A stretch of 64,000 nt of DNA from Lotus japonicus (lineage: Eukaryota; Streptophyta; Magnoliopsida; Fabales; Fabaceae), in assembly GCF_012489685.1 (NCBI RefSeq), contig NC_080044.1, positions 43,958,964-44,022,963 of the forward strand, in the 5' to 3' direction. The position numbers and the translations under genes are program-made. Below, piece by piece: positions 34,729 to 45,186 of the stretch. Each line of letters opens with the position of its first letter. Positions within the stretch are counted from its first letter, which is position 1. The notes under the pieces are model-generated. The model saw nothing but the letters and a program-made list of their open reading frames with translations, made no database searches and was not told where the DNA came from.

Positions 34729-34832
34729 GTGGTTCAATGCAGCATGTAAACAGTTAGTCTAGACTTGTGAACTGTACTTAGTTCATTCATCGAACTGTAG
34801 CTGCAAAATAATAAACTTGCACTTCTATATAT
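34729..34832 (-). other. Element A spacer between pol and third ORF (pol side)
   Basis: Short continuation of A after C1. Joined with 10269-10635 it forms the spacer between pol and the third ORF in A. Confidence 0.6.
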
Positions 34833-37800
34833 TCAGTTTGCACTGTGCATATTGATTCTTTCCCTTAGGTCAGAGAATCTGCCTTCAAGTAGAGGTTTGG
34901 TTAAGATGTCAGCAAGTTGATCTTCAGTATGAACATAAGACATATCGATGTGTCCTTTCCCAACTAGATCTCTTATGAAATGATGTTTAATTTCAATGTG
35001 CTTTGTCCTTGAGTGTTGAACTGGATTCTTTGCAATATTTATAGCGCTTGTATTGTCACATAGCAGAGGTATGTGATTTTCTTGAATGTTGTAATCTTCA
35101 AGTTGATGCTTAATCCATAGAAGTTGAGTGCAACATGAGCTTGCTGCTACGTACTCAGCTTCAGCAGTGGATAATGATATGGTACTTTGCCTTTTGCTAG
35201 ACCAAGAAACTAAACAGTTTCCTAGGAAGTGGCATCCTCCACTAGTGCTTTTTCGTTCTACTCTATCTCCAGCATAATCAGCATCACAATATCCACTTAA
35301 CCTGAAATCACTACCTTTCTCATATAACAGACCAAGATTAGCAGTACCTATTAAGTATCTAAATATGCGTTTAACAGCACTAAGATGAGATTGTTGAGGA
35401 TTTACCTGGAATCTGGCACATAGGCAAACACTGAACATAATGTCAGGTCTGCTTGAGGTAAGGTACAGTAGAGATCCTATCATCCCTCGGTACGATGTTG
35501 GATCAACCGGTGAGCTTTCATCATTCTTGTCAAGAACCGTGTTTGAATACAAAGGAGTACTCATCTTGCTTGAGTTATGCATGTTGTACTTTTTGAGCAT
35601 ATCTTTGATGTATTTGGTCTGATGTATATAGATCTTGTCTTTTTCTTGCTTGATTTGAAGACCGAGAAAGAATTTCAGTTCTCCCATCATACTCATCTCG
35701 AATTCGCTTTGCATGAGAGTTGAAAATTCCTTGCATAGGTTATCACTACTAGCTCCAAAGATGATATCATCAACGTACAGTTGTACAAGAATGTAATCAT
35801 CTTTCAATTGCTTTCTGAAGAGAGTGTTGTCGATCTGTCCTCTTGAGAAACCGTTCTTCATGAGAAAGCTGCTTAAGCGATCGTACCATGCCCTTGGTGC
35901 TTGTTTTAATCCATAGAGAGCTTTCTTGAGTTTGAACACATGCTCAGAAGAGGATGGTTCCTCAAATCTTGGAGGTTGCTTCACATAAACTTCTTCTTCT
36001 ATTACTCCATTTAGAAAAGCACTTTTGACATCCATTTGGTACAGTTTGATGGAGTGTTGACATGCGAAGGCTAAGAGAATACGGATTGCTTCAATTCTGG
36101 CTATTGGAGAAAAGGTTTCTGTGTAGTCAATTCCTTCTTGTTGATTGTATCCTTGAGCTACAAGTCTTGCTTTGTTTCTCGTCACTTTTCCATTTTCATC
36201 CATCTTGTTTCTGAAAACCCACTTGGTACCAATGATTGATTTGCCTTTTAGCTTGGGTACAAGTGTCCAGACTTCACTTCTTTCAAATTGATTCAGTTCT
36301 TCTTGCATAGCTAGAATCCATCCTTCATCTTGTAAGGCTTCTTCTACAGTTTTAGGTTCAATTTCTGAAATGAAAGCACTGTTGGAATCTTCTCTGAAAG
36401 CTGACCTAGTTTTGACTTTTTCTGAGACGCTTCCATTAATTTGTTTTGGTGGATGATCTGATTTGTATTTCCAATCCCTTGGTAAAGAGATACCACTTGA
36501 AGTCATGACTTGATCGGACTGTTCTTGAGTTCCTGAAAGTGGAGCAGTGGACTGTACTGTTGGTGAGTTGTCTGAGGGTTGAACTTCTTTGGAGATTCCA
36601 TCATCTTCTTGATCCGAAAGGTCAAGGTTTAGAAAGTCACTTTCTAAACGGTCAGTTGATTCGGTTGAGTGATCATCAAACTTGTCATTTATGGATTCTT
36701 CTACAGCTTTCGTCCTTGAGTTGAAAACTCTGTATGCTTTGGAATGAGTAGAGTATCCCAAAAGAATTCCTTGATCAGATTTGTTGTCGAACTTTCCAAT
36801 GTTGTCTTTAGTGTTGAGAATGAAGCATTTGCATCCAAAGGGATGAAAGTACGCAACAGTTGGACGTCTTCCACGCCATAGCTCGTACGGAGTCTTCTTC
36901 AACATAGGCCGCATGGATATTCTATTCTGAATGTAGCAAGCAGTTTCAATGGCTTCAGCCCAAAAGTACTTGGGTAGAGAGGTTTCACTTCGCATTATTC
37001 TCGCCATTTCTTGAAGTGATCTGTTCTTTCGTTCAGCAACACCGTTCTGTTGAGGAGTTCTAGGAGCAGAAAATTGATGAGTGATGCCTTCTTGTTCACA
37101 GAACTGTTCAAAGTCTTCATTTACAAATTCTCCTCCTCGATCACTGCGGATGGTTGAGATGCAGTAACCTTTTTCGTTCTATACTCTTTTGCTAAAGATC
37201 TTGAATGCTCGAAAGGTTTCATCCTTGTTTGTTAGGAAGAATACCCAACAGAATCTCGTGTAATCATCGATTATGACAAGACAATATCTTCTTCCAGAAA
37301 TACTAGCTACTCTAGTAGGACCAAACAAATCCATATGTAACAAATCCAGAGGTTTGCTGGTGCTAACAAAGTTTTTAGCACGACAGGAGGTACGATGCTG
37401 TTTGCTTTGAACACAAGCAGAACATGTAACATCAGATTTGATATTAAGTTTTGGCAAACCACGTACTAAGTCATTACTTATGATTTTAGTAATGGTCCTT
37501 AAGGAAGTATGCCCTAGCTTCCTATGCCAAAGCCAAGTATTGTCCTCTGATGATACTAGACATGTTACATTTTGACTTGCTAGGTTTTCCAAGTTTGTCT
37601 TATAGAGATTCCCTTGTCTCTGAGCTTCAAAGATGATCTTGTCATCGGTATCAGTGACACTACACTTCACTTTATTGAAGGAAACAGTGAACCCACGATC
37701 ACATAATTCACTTATGCTAAGTAGATTATGTTTTAATCCTTCAACCAACATAACATTACTAATTAAAGGAAAAGGTTCCTTACCAACATTACCTTCCCCA

Positions 37801-37930
37801 ATGATGAGTCCCTTCTGATTTCCTCCAAAGGTAACCGATCCACCATTTCTTTTTAGTTTGGATCTTTGGGAACATAGACTTTTCTCCCGTCATGTGACGC
37901 GAGCATCCACTGTCCAGGTACCATTGTTGG
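34833..37930 (-). pseudogene. Element A pol, broken
   Basis: Protease [13 protein letters not shown] is at about 37870-37925, then a frameshift just after it. The zinc finger WHRKLGHTS and integrase HMDLFGP follow in 37179-37751. A TAG near 37180 breaks integrase. After that the frame continues with RSDRGGEF and ERKNRS, RT ([21 protein letters not shown]), and RNase H ([18 protein letters not shown]). 724 codons from 37007 to the stop at 34833 are open. It is similar in order to B1 but clearly another family (about half the residues are conserved by eye). Confidence 0.88.
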
Positions 37931-39616
37931 CGTTTCCTTCGTTCTGTTAAGTAGATCTGCAACAGAGATAATTGAATCTTTAGGTACCCAGATTTTCTTG
38001 GGTCCTGAGGGGTTAGCAGTCACTTTTGAGGGAATGTTCTTCTCATAAGAAGATTTTCGTTCAGCTCGTTCAATCTTACAGTTTACAACAAATTTGCTTT
38101 GATCAGACTCAGATGATACAAAAGATATATCAGACATGCATTCACTAGATGAAGATTATTCACTATCAAATCCTAGTCCACTTTTATCATACAGTTCACG
38201 ATTATTTCCACAAAGTTTAACTAGATTATCATGTCCTATAGTGAATGTGGATAGATCATCTATTAGTACTTTAACTCTTTTCTTAAGAGAAGTCACTTCC
38301 TTAACAGAGTCTTGTTCTTTCAAAGCAATATTCTTCTTAAGTGCATGATTCTTTTCTATTAAAACTTTTTCATGCTCAAGTTGTAATTTAGCAAACTGTT
38401 TCTTCAAAGCTTTGTATTTTTCAGATAGAGTATATGAATGCTCAAGTAATTCGTTGAATTCTTCTTTAAGGTTTTCGGGTTTTACCTCATCATCATCTTC
38501 ATCCTCCGAGCTTTCTGCAGAAGCCATAAGAGCAAAGAGTGCATCTTCATCTTCGTCTTCATCTTCATCTTCTGAACCGTTCTCGGATTCATCCCATCCA
38601 ACAGCTAGTGCTTTCTTTTTCTTGTAGAAGGGCTTCTTGCCTGATTTCTTTGCAAGTTTTGGACAGTCAGGCTTGATGTGTCCTGGCTTCTTGCACTCGA
38701 AGCAGGTGATGTTGCTTTTGTCCAAGTTTGAGCCACCTTCACTTTTGTGAGTGAACGGTTTCTTCTTCAAGCTTGAATCTCTTTTGTTGTCCTTCCTTGA
38801 AGTACCTTTTCCTTTCTGTTGTTTGATCCACATACGCTTGAACTTTCTGTTGAAGAGGGCTTGTTCATCGTCTGACATTTCTTCTGAGGATTCTTCTTCT
38901 TCAGATTGTTCTTTTGTTTGGATGACCTTTGAACTGTTTGCTTTGAAGGCAATGTTCTTTTGCTTCTTCAAACCTTCGTCATGAGCTACCTCTATTTCAT
39001 GAACCTTTAGGGATCCCAGAAGATCTTCCAATCTCAAGGTGCTGAGATCTTTAGCTTCTTGAATGGTTGTGACCTTGGGTCTCCATCTTCTGGGAAGGCA
39101 TCTTAGAATCTTTGTGATTTGATCAACATACTTGCGATCAAGATTCCTAAGCCCATTGACAATGGTTTGGAATCTTCCAAACATGTCATCAATGCTTTAA
39201 CTTTCCTTCATCTTGAAGGTTTCATATTCAGCCACAAGTAGACTTACTTTGGCTTGTCTGACATTTGCCGTACCTTCATATGCCAACCCTAAAGCTTCCC
39301 AGACTTCTTTGGCCGTTGCTAAGCCATCAACCTTATCCAACTGAGATTTGCTTAAAGCACACAGTAGGAATAACTTAGCTCTAGCATTAAGTTGATAATC
39401 CTTGCGTTGTGCTTCTGTCAGTTGATCATTCTTTATTGGTTCTCCAGCATCATCTTTGTGAACGATGTTGCCATTTTCAATGATGTCCCAGAGCCTGTAG
39501 TTTGTGGATTCAATGAATAGTTGCATGTGAGTTTTCCAATAAGGATACTCAGTTCCATCAAAGAATGGAGGCTTGTTGGTGGATGAGCCCGTAGCTATTG
39601 CTAAATCTTCTGCCAT
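37853..39616 (-). pseudogene. Element A Gag, two nonsense codons
   Basis: Starts MAEDLAIATGSS at 39616. N-terminal Gag domain PPFFDGTEYPYWKTHMQLF with LWDIIENG, zinc knuckle CFECKKPGHIKPDC, acidic DEDEDEDED run and Lys-rich helices. TAA codons interrupt it near 39196 and 38158 without changing frame. The last stretch, up to PKDPN at 37853, shares DNA with the protease in another frame, as in B1. Confidence 0.85.
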
Positions 39617-39662
39617 GGATCTTTACTCTACACCTGTTAAGATGTTAGTTTCTAGAGACTAA

Positions 39663-39674
39663 GCTCTGATGCCA
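39663..39674 (-). promoter_or_regulatory. Element A primer-binding site
   Basis: TGGCATCAGAGC on the element strand, one change from the initiator-Met tRNA complement, two bases inside the 5' LTR. Confidence 0.8.
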
Positions 39675-39676
39675 AT

Positions 39677-41036
39677 TGAGATGCAATAAAGTAACACAAG
39701 AAAGGGGGGTTTGAATTGTGTTCTTGAAAATTACTTTTTAAAACTTTGTTTTATGAAAAGAATATTCGTTCTTAGGCAAAACGTTTAAGAGTGACTTTTC
39801 ACAAACTGTTTAGTGCAGTGGAAGTAAAACAGTAAACAGAACAGAACGATCAGCACACAGAGATTTATACTGGTTCACCCTAAACGATTGGGCTACGTCC
39901 AGTACTTGGCCACCACCAAGATTTTCACTAGCAAGTATCAAGGACTTCTCCAATACAAGTATTATCCAGGACTTCTCCAAGTATTATCACGGACTTCTCC
40001 AAGTATTCTGCAGGACTCCTCCTATAAGTATTGTACATGACTTCTCCTAAATCTTACAAAGATTTATGATACTCTACAATGGTTCTCTTCTTTCAAGAGT
40101 GAGGGTAGAGACTTTATGGCACTGGAACTCTAAGTGTTTGGGTTCAAATTTGACTATTGAATTCACTTCAGAGTTACTACAATAGTGTGAAGGGAATAAA
40201 AGATGTGACTCTTTTAAGGTACGAGGTTTTCTCTTCCACTGGGCAGAATTTATGACTTGTGTTTGACACTTGGGAATATCTGCTCAAGCTTTGAATGTTG
40301 TTGAGAAGTTTGAATATGAATGCTTGAATGCTTGGACTCTCAGAGTTAATTCTTGTTTTCTTCAGATATTCAAGGATCTCTTAAATACTTGCTTGCTAGT
40401 GTTGTAGCCGTTGTGAGACACAATCCAACTGTTGAGATAGCCGTTGAGTTTTGATATCGGACCGTTGATTCAATTGGCTTGGTTGGTAGCTTCATTAAAT
40501 GTTACTTCTGAAGCAAGTCTATCCTTTAGCTTGAAAGGTGATGTTTGTCAGCTAGTAGGTGGTGATAGACTTTGGGCTACTTTTCAGATAAGAGACAATT
40601 TGGCAATTTGATGTTGACGGCTTGTACTTTTCCTCGTTGGTCAGCGTGCCTTTTGCTAAAGTAAGGTTTGTCTTCATCTGATTTAGTTTGAATGAAATTC
40701 AAGTGATTGTCATAAGATTTGAATGTGCGACGACCGGTTGAAATCAAACTGAGTCTTTGACGCTCAAAATATTGCTTGAAATATCTGACTGATGATGTGT
40801 CATTGAACGATCAGAACTTTCAACTAGGGTACAGTAGTTGCAAGGTTCCTTCTTTTCCCGGAGAAAAAACTTTCTTCTTAATAAGTGACAGAACGTTGAG
40901 GCGTGTGATATAGAGCCAAGTTTCTCCTGTAATTAAGAATGTTATCAGTGAATAAATTTTCAAAGAAACTTCTATTATAAAATTGTTATGATCAAAATAA
41001 GATTTTAAAAACGCTATGATGCGTTTGAACTTAACA
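39677..41036 (-). repeat. Element A, 5' LTR (right copy)
   Basis: Same length as the left copy and flanked by ATTTA on the outside. Tandem GGACTTCTCC repeats lie at 39942-40047. Confidence 0.92.
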
Positions 41037-41041
41037 ATTTA

Positions 41042-41981
41042 GTTTCTACAATTCAGCATCCAGGCTCAAGCTCCATTGAATTGAATATCCTTTCGTGGAA
41101 ACATTACTTTCTTCCTCTTATTATGTACATCTTCAGCTAATGCTTGGATTCAGAAACTGCTTTAACTCCCCTTTGTATATTGCACATAATTAAGAGCAAC
41201 TTTTTCCAAAAATTCTCGCGATTTCATTCAACTCATATATCAAGTTAGAGAATTAGAAGATGTAGAATATCAGTTAGCAGCTGAGACTGTAACATACCAG
41301 TTAGCAGCTGAGGGAACTTGATTAAAACTATAATTGAAAGGTAATGGTAATTTTAAACCTCGGGAAATTCAAATGCAAAGAGTATAGGAAGATGAAAAAC
41401 CAAAAAAGATAAATATTGTTAAATTAATGATAATCTCTGGTATCCAAAAGTACTCAAAATTCCCCTTTCCTAAAAGCTTTAATAAACATTGTTGAATTTT
41501 AACTTCAGAGCAATAAATTTAAACATTGTAGATTGCCATTTCATGTTCATAAAAAAGATAAGCATAGCTCCACACAGTGAAGAAACAATGTTACATACAC
41601 ACCTCTCTTTGAGGTCTAAGAGGTGGAATGAGGAGAGAGATAAGAAGAAAGAAAAAAGTAAGAGAGAGAAAGTATGAGATGTGATAGATGATAAGAGGAG
41701 AGAGATAGAAACAAAAAGAGGTGGAAATGAAGTGTTTTAAAAATGAGGTGTGTATATATCATTACTGAAAATAAAGTTCAATGGGAAGAGAAAAGTAAAT
41801 GTACATGATGAGATGTGATAAAAACCTCACCTGCAAAAGTCAAAGCAAAAAAGAAAAAGAACCCGTTAGAGAAAAAATTAAACATGAATGTACTACTGTA
41901 AATCAAACCAATAACTATTTAAAATTAAATAAAAGAGGAAAAATAAACATGTATGTAGGGATAATTAAATTGGGTGATTTG
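41042..41981. other. Spacer between elements A and D1
   Basis: AT-rich, no supportable gene. Purine-rich GAGAGA stretches lie at about 41630-41720. The segment 41790-41860 weakly resembles 4770-4860 on the far side of A. ATTTG at 41977-41981 is the target duplication of D1. Confidence 0.65.
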
Positions 41982-43203
41982 TGTAAGATCAAGTTTTGAT
42001 CTAGTAGTACAACTCTATGTTTTGATGATTACAAGTTAACCTTTTGATATGAACAATTGTGGTACTCTAACGTGTTTTTCTGAGTGTGCTATTTACAGGC
42101 TCTGACCCTGACTCAATTTCACACAAATCAGAAGCACTGTGTATAAAGGGTAACCCAAGCAACGCTTTCGCATTCACCATGTTCAGTATGAACAGTGGAA
42201 AAGCTTCAGAAGATCTGAAGCTATACAAACTCTGATGAGGACTCAGTCGCTAGAAGCTCTGATGATCCAGAAGTTCTGACAACCAAGAAACACTGAAGGT
42301 TCAGATGTTCCGATGGTGTAGAAGACTCTGAAGATCCAGAAGCTGAATAGTGGAAACTCTGAAGTCCAGAAGCAAGAAACTCTGAAGGCCATGTTCTTCC
42401 CTCTGAGTTCAGAATCAGAAGATACAATGGTCAGAGGATCTGTGCTATCCCTCTGACTCTGATCAACCGGCTTCACAAGTTCCAATACGAAGCATTCCTC
42501 TGATCAGAAGTCTCCTAGGTTAAAAGGTCAAGTCGCTATCCAAGTACAAAAGCAAGTGTACCTTCCTGACGACCTACCTAACGTTCTCAGCCACAGCAGA
42601 AGCTGGATTTTCCAGAACTGCCCTCCAACGGTAGCATTTCCCATGCAACGCTCAACCCTAATCCTTGGAGTATATATAGAGGCTGAAGATTGAAAGAAGC
42701 GGCTAGAAGAAGAAAAAAAATATACAAGAAGCAATACACACGCGCAAGATATATTCTAAGCTTTCTTTCATCTTGTAATTTTTTTTTTAGTTTACACTCA
42801 GCTTACTCAGAAGCAAACCCTTGTAAACACCAACCTCAAACAGTTGTTTGATTTTCCTTTAGGAGATCAAGGTTGATCGGATCCTAGAGAAGACTAAGAG
42901 AGTGAATCTTAGTGTGAGCTAAGTCAGTGTAATTGTTAGTCACTTGTAGGTTTCAAGTGCAGTTGTAACTCTTACCTGATTAGTGGATTGCCTTCATTCT
43001 AAGAAGGAAGAAATCACCTTAACGGGTGGACTGGAGTAGCTTGAGTGATTTATCAAGTGAAACAGGATAAAATCCTTGTGTGCTTTTCTATCTCTATCTT
43101 TTGCACTTAGTTCTCGAAAAGATTTGTTAAAATCTTTAAGGTGGTAGTTTTGTACTGAAAACGTTATTCAAACCCCCCCTTTCTACCGTTTTTCATACCT
43201 TCA
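41982..43203 (+). repeat. D1 5' LTR
   Basis: TGTAAGATCA to ATACCTTCA, 1222 bp. A TATA-like GTATATATAGAGG lies at about 42668-42680 and TTCTGA-type words at about 42180-42500. Confidence 0.93.
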
Positions 43204-43205
43204 AT

Positions 43206-43217
43206 TGGTATCAGAGC
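43206..43217 (+). promoter_or_regulatory. D1 primer-binding site
   Basis: TGGTATCAGAGC two bases after the LTR, complementary to initiator-Met tRNA. Confidence 0.92.
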
Positions 43218-43275
43218 GCAAGTTCTGATTACCACACCTAACAGTGTTCAGTGATCCGGGCCGGTGTGAAAAACA

Positions 43276-45186
43276 ATGGCTGCCACCACCAATGAAACTC
43301 AAAGAGATGGTTACAACGCAAAGCCTCCTATGTTCGATGGTCAAAGGTTCGAATATTGGAAAGATAGACTGGAAAGTTTCTTTCTGGGTTTCGATGCAGA
43401 TCTCTGGGATATTATTGTGGATGGCTATGAGCGTCCAGTTGATGCAGATGGCAAAAAGATCCCAAGGTCAGAGATGTCTGCAGATCAAAAGAAGCTGTAC
43501 TCACAACATCATAAAGCAAGAGCAATTCTTCTAAGTGCTATCTCCTATGAGGAGTACCAGAAGATTACAGATCGTGAGTTTGCTAAAGGCATTTTTGATT
43601 CTCTGAAGATGTCTCATGAAGGAAACAAGAAAGTCAAAGAATCAAAGGCATTGTCTTTGATCCAAAAGTATGAATCCTTCATCATGGAGCCAAATGAGTC
43701 CATTGAAGAAATGTTCTCCAGATTTCAACTGCTTGTAGCTGGCATACGTCCTCTCAACAAGAGCTACACAACAAAAGATCACGTCATAAGGGTCATCAGG
43801 TGTCTTCCTGAAAGTTGGATGCCTTTGGTGACTTCAATAGAGCTCACGAGAGATGTTGAGAATATGAGTTTAGAAGAACTCATCAGCATTTTGAAATGCC
43901 ATGAGCTGAAGCGCTCAGAGATGCATGATCTGAGGAAAAAGTCCATAGCCTTGAAATCCAAATCTGAAAAGGCTAAGGTTGAGAAGTCAAAGGCTCTTCA
44001 AGCTGAAGAAGAAGAATCTGAAGAAGCATCAGAAGATTCTGATGAAGATGAGCTGACTCTGATCTCCAAGAGACTCAACCGCATCTGGAAGCACAGGCAG
44101 AGCAAGTTCAAAGGCTCTGGAAAGGCAAGAGGAAAGTCTGAATCCTCAGGTCAGAAGAAGTCATCAATCAAGGAAGTCACTTGCTTTGAGTGCAAAGAAT
44201 CAGGGCACTACAAAAGTGACTGTCCAAAATTGAAGAAGGACAAGAAGCCAAAGAAGCACTTCAAGACCAAGAAGAGTCTGATGGTGACTTTCGATGAATC
44301 AGAGTCAGAGGATGTTGACTCTGATGGTGAAGTCCAAGGACTCATGGCTATTGTCAAAGACAAAGGAACAGAGTCAAAGGAAGCTGTTGACTCTGACTCA
44401 GAATCAGAAGGAGATCCAGACTCTGACGATGAAAATGAGGTATTTGCTTCCTTCTCTACCTCTGAACTGAAACATGCTTTGTCTGATATCATGGATAAGT
44501 ATAACTCCTTGTTGTCTAAGCATAAGAAGCTGAAAAAGAACTTATCTGCTGGTTCTAAAACTCCTTCTGAACATGAGAAAATCATATCTGATTTGAAAAA
44601 TGATAACCATGCTTTAGTTAATTTTAACTCTGTGCTTAAGAATCAAATTGCAAAGTTAGAAGAAGTTATTGCCTGCGATGCCTCTGATAGTAAGCATGAA
44701 TCTAAGTATGAAAAATCTTTTCAAAGATTCCTGGCTAAAAGCGTAGATAGAAGCTTAATGGCTTCAATGATCTATGGTGTAAGCAGAAATGGAATGCATG
44801 GCATTGGCTATTCTAAACCAATTAGAAATGAGCCTTCGGTGTCTAAAGCTAAATCCTTGTATGAATGCTTTGTTCCCTCTGGTACCATATTGCCTGATCC
44901 TGTACCTGCTGAAGTTGCTAAAAACCCTCTTAAAAAGGGATCTTTCTCTATGACTAAATATCATGCAAATATTCCTTTAAAATATCATGTTGAGACACCC
45001 AAGGTGATCAGAACCTTTGGGGTAACTAACAAAAGAGGACCCAGAAAGTGGGTACCTAAGGACAAGATTATCTATGTTGCAGATATCCTTGATAGCTCCA
45101 CTGAAACACCAATCATGGTATCTGGACAGTGGATGCTCGCGTCACATGACGGGAGAAAAGCGTATGTTCCGAGAGCTGAAACTTAA
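43276..45186 (+). CDS. D1 Gag
   Basis: 636 residues, uninterrupted. It has the Copia Gag domain at residues about 15-180, a zinc knuckle [14 protein letters not shown] at about 303-316, then an acidic stretch with repeated Ser-Asp/Glu, and a Lys-rich helix near 400-430. The ATG is the first after the primer site, in the context AACAATGGCT. The C-terminal part beyond 45026 overlaps the pol frame. The frame stops at 45186, after the DNA for the protease active site has been passed in the wrong frame. Forms the particle around element RNA. It is almost the same as in B1. Confidence 0.94.
   Translation: MAATTNETQRDGYNAKPPMFDGQRFEYWKDRLESFFLGFDADLWDIIVDGYERPVDADGKKIPRSEMSADQKKLYSQHHKARAILLSAISYEEYQKITDREFAKGIFDSLKMSHEGNKKVKESKALSLIQKYESFIMEPNESIEEMFSRFQLLVAGIRPLNKSYTTKDHVIRVIRCLPESWMPLVTSIELTRDVENMSLEELISILKCHELKRSEMHDLRKKSIALKSKSEKAKVEKSKALQAEEEESEEASEDSDEDELTLISKRLNRIWKHRQSKFKGSGKARGKSESSGQKKSSIKEVTCFECKESGHYKSDCPKLKKDKKPKKHFKTKKSLMVTFDESESEDVDSDGEVQGLMAIVKDKGTESKEAVDSDSESEGDPDSDDENEVFASFSTSELKHALSDIMDKYNSLLSKHKKLKKNLSAGSKTPSEHEKIISDLKNDNHALVNFNSVLKNQIAKLEEVIACDASDSKHESKYEKSFQRFLAKSVDRSLMASMIYGVSRNGMHGIGYSKPIRNEPSVSKAKSLYECFVPSGTILPDPVPAEVAKNPLKKGSFSMTKYHANIPLKYHVETPKVIRTFGVTNKRGPRKWVPKDKIIYVADILDSSTETPIMVSGQWMLASHDGRKAYVPRAET

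Larger units (their letters stand above)
5025..41036 (-). mobile_element. Element A: old Sirevirus-like Copia retrotransposon, split by nested insertions
   Basis: Two 1360-bp LTRs in the same orientation (5025-6384 and 39677-41036) start with TG and end with CA. They are flanked by a perfect 5-bp target duplication, ATTTA (5020-5024 and 41037-41041). Coding order on the minus strand is gag, pol (protease, integrase, RT, RNase H), then a third ORF. Its own DNA is 5025-10635 plus 34729-41036, about 11.9 kb. The rest is the later insertion C1 with B1 inside it, and a hAT element lies in the third ORF. The primer site resembles the initiator-Met tRNA complement and many AGGGGGAG tracts precede the 3' LTR, as in Sireviruses. 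Several nonsense and frameshift mutations show that it is inactive. Confidence 0.9.
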
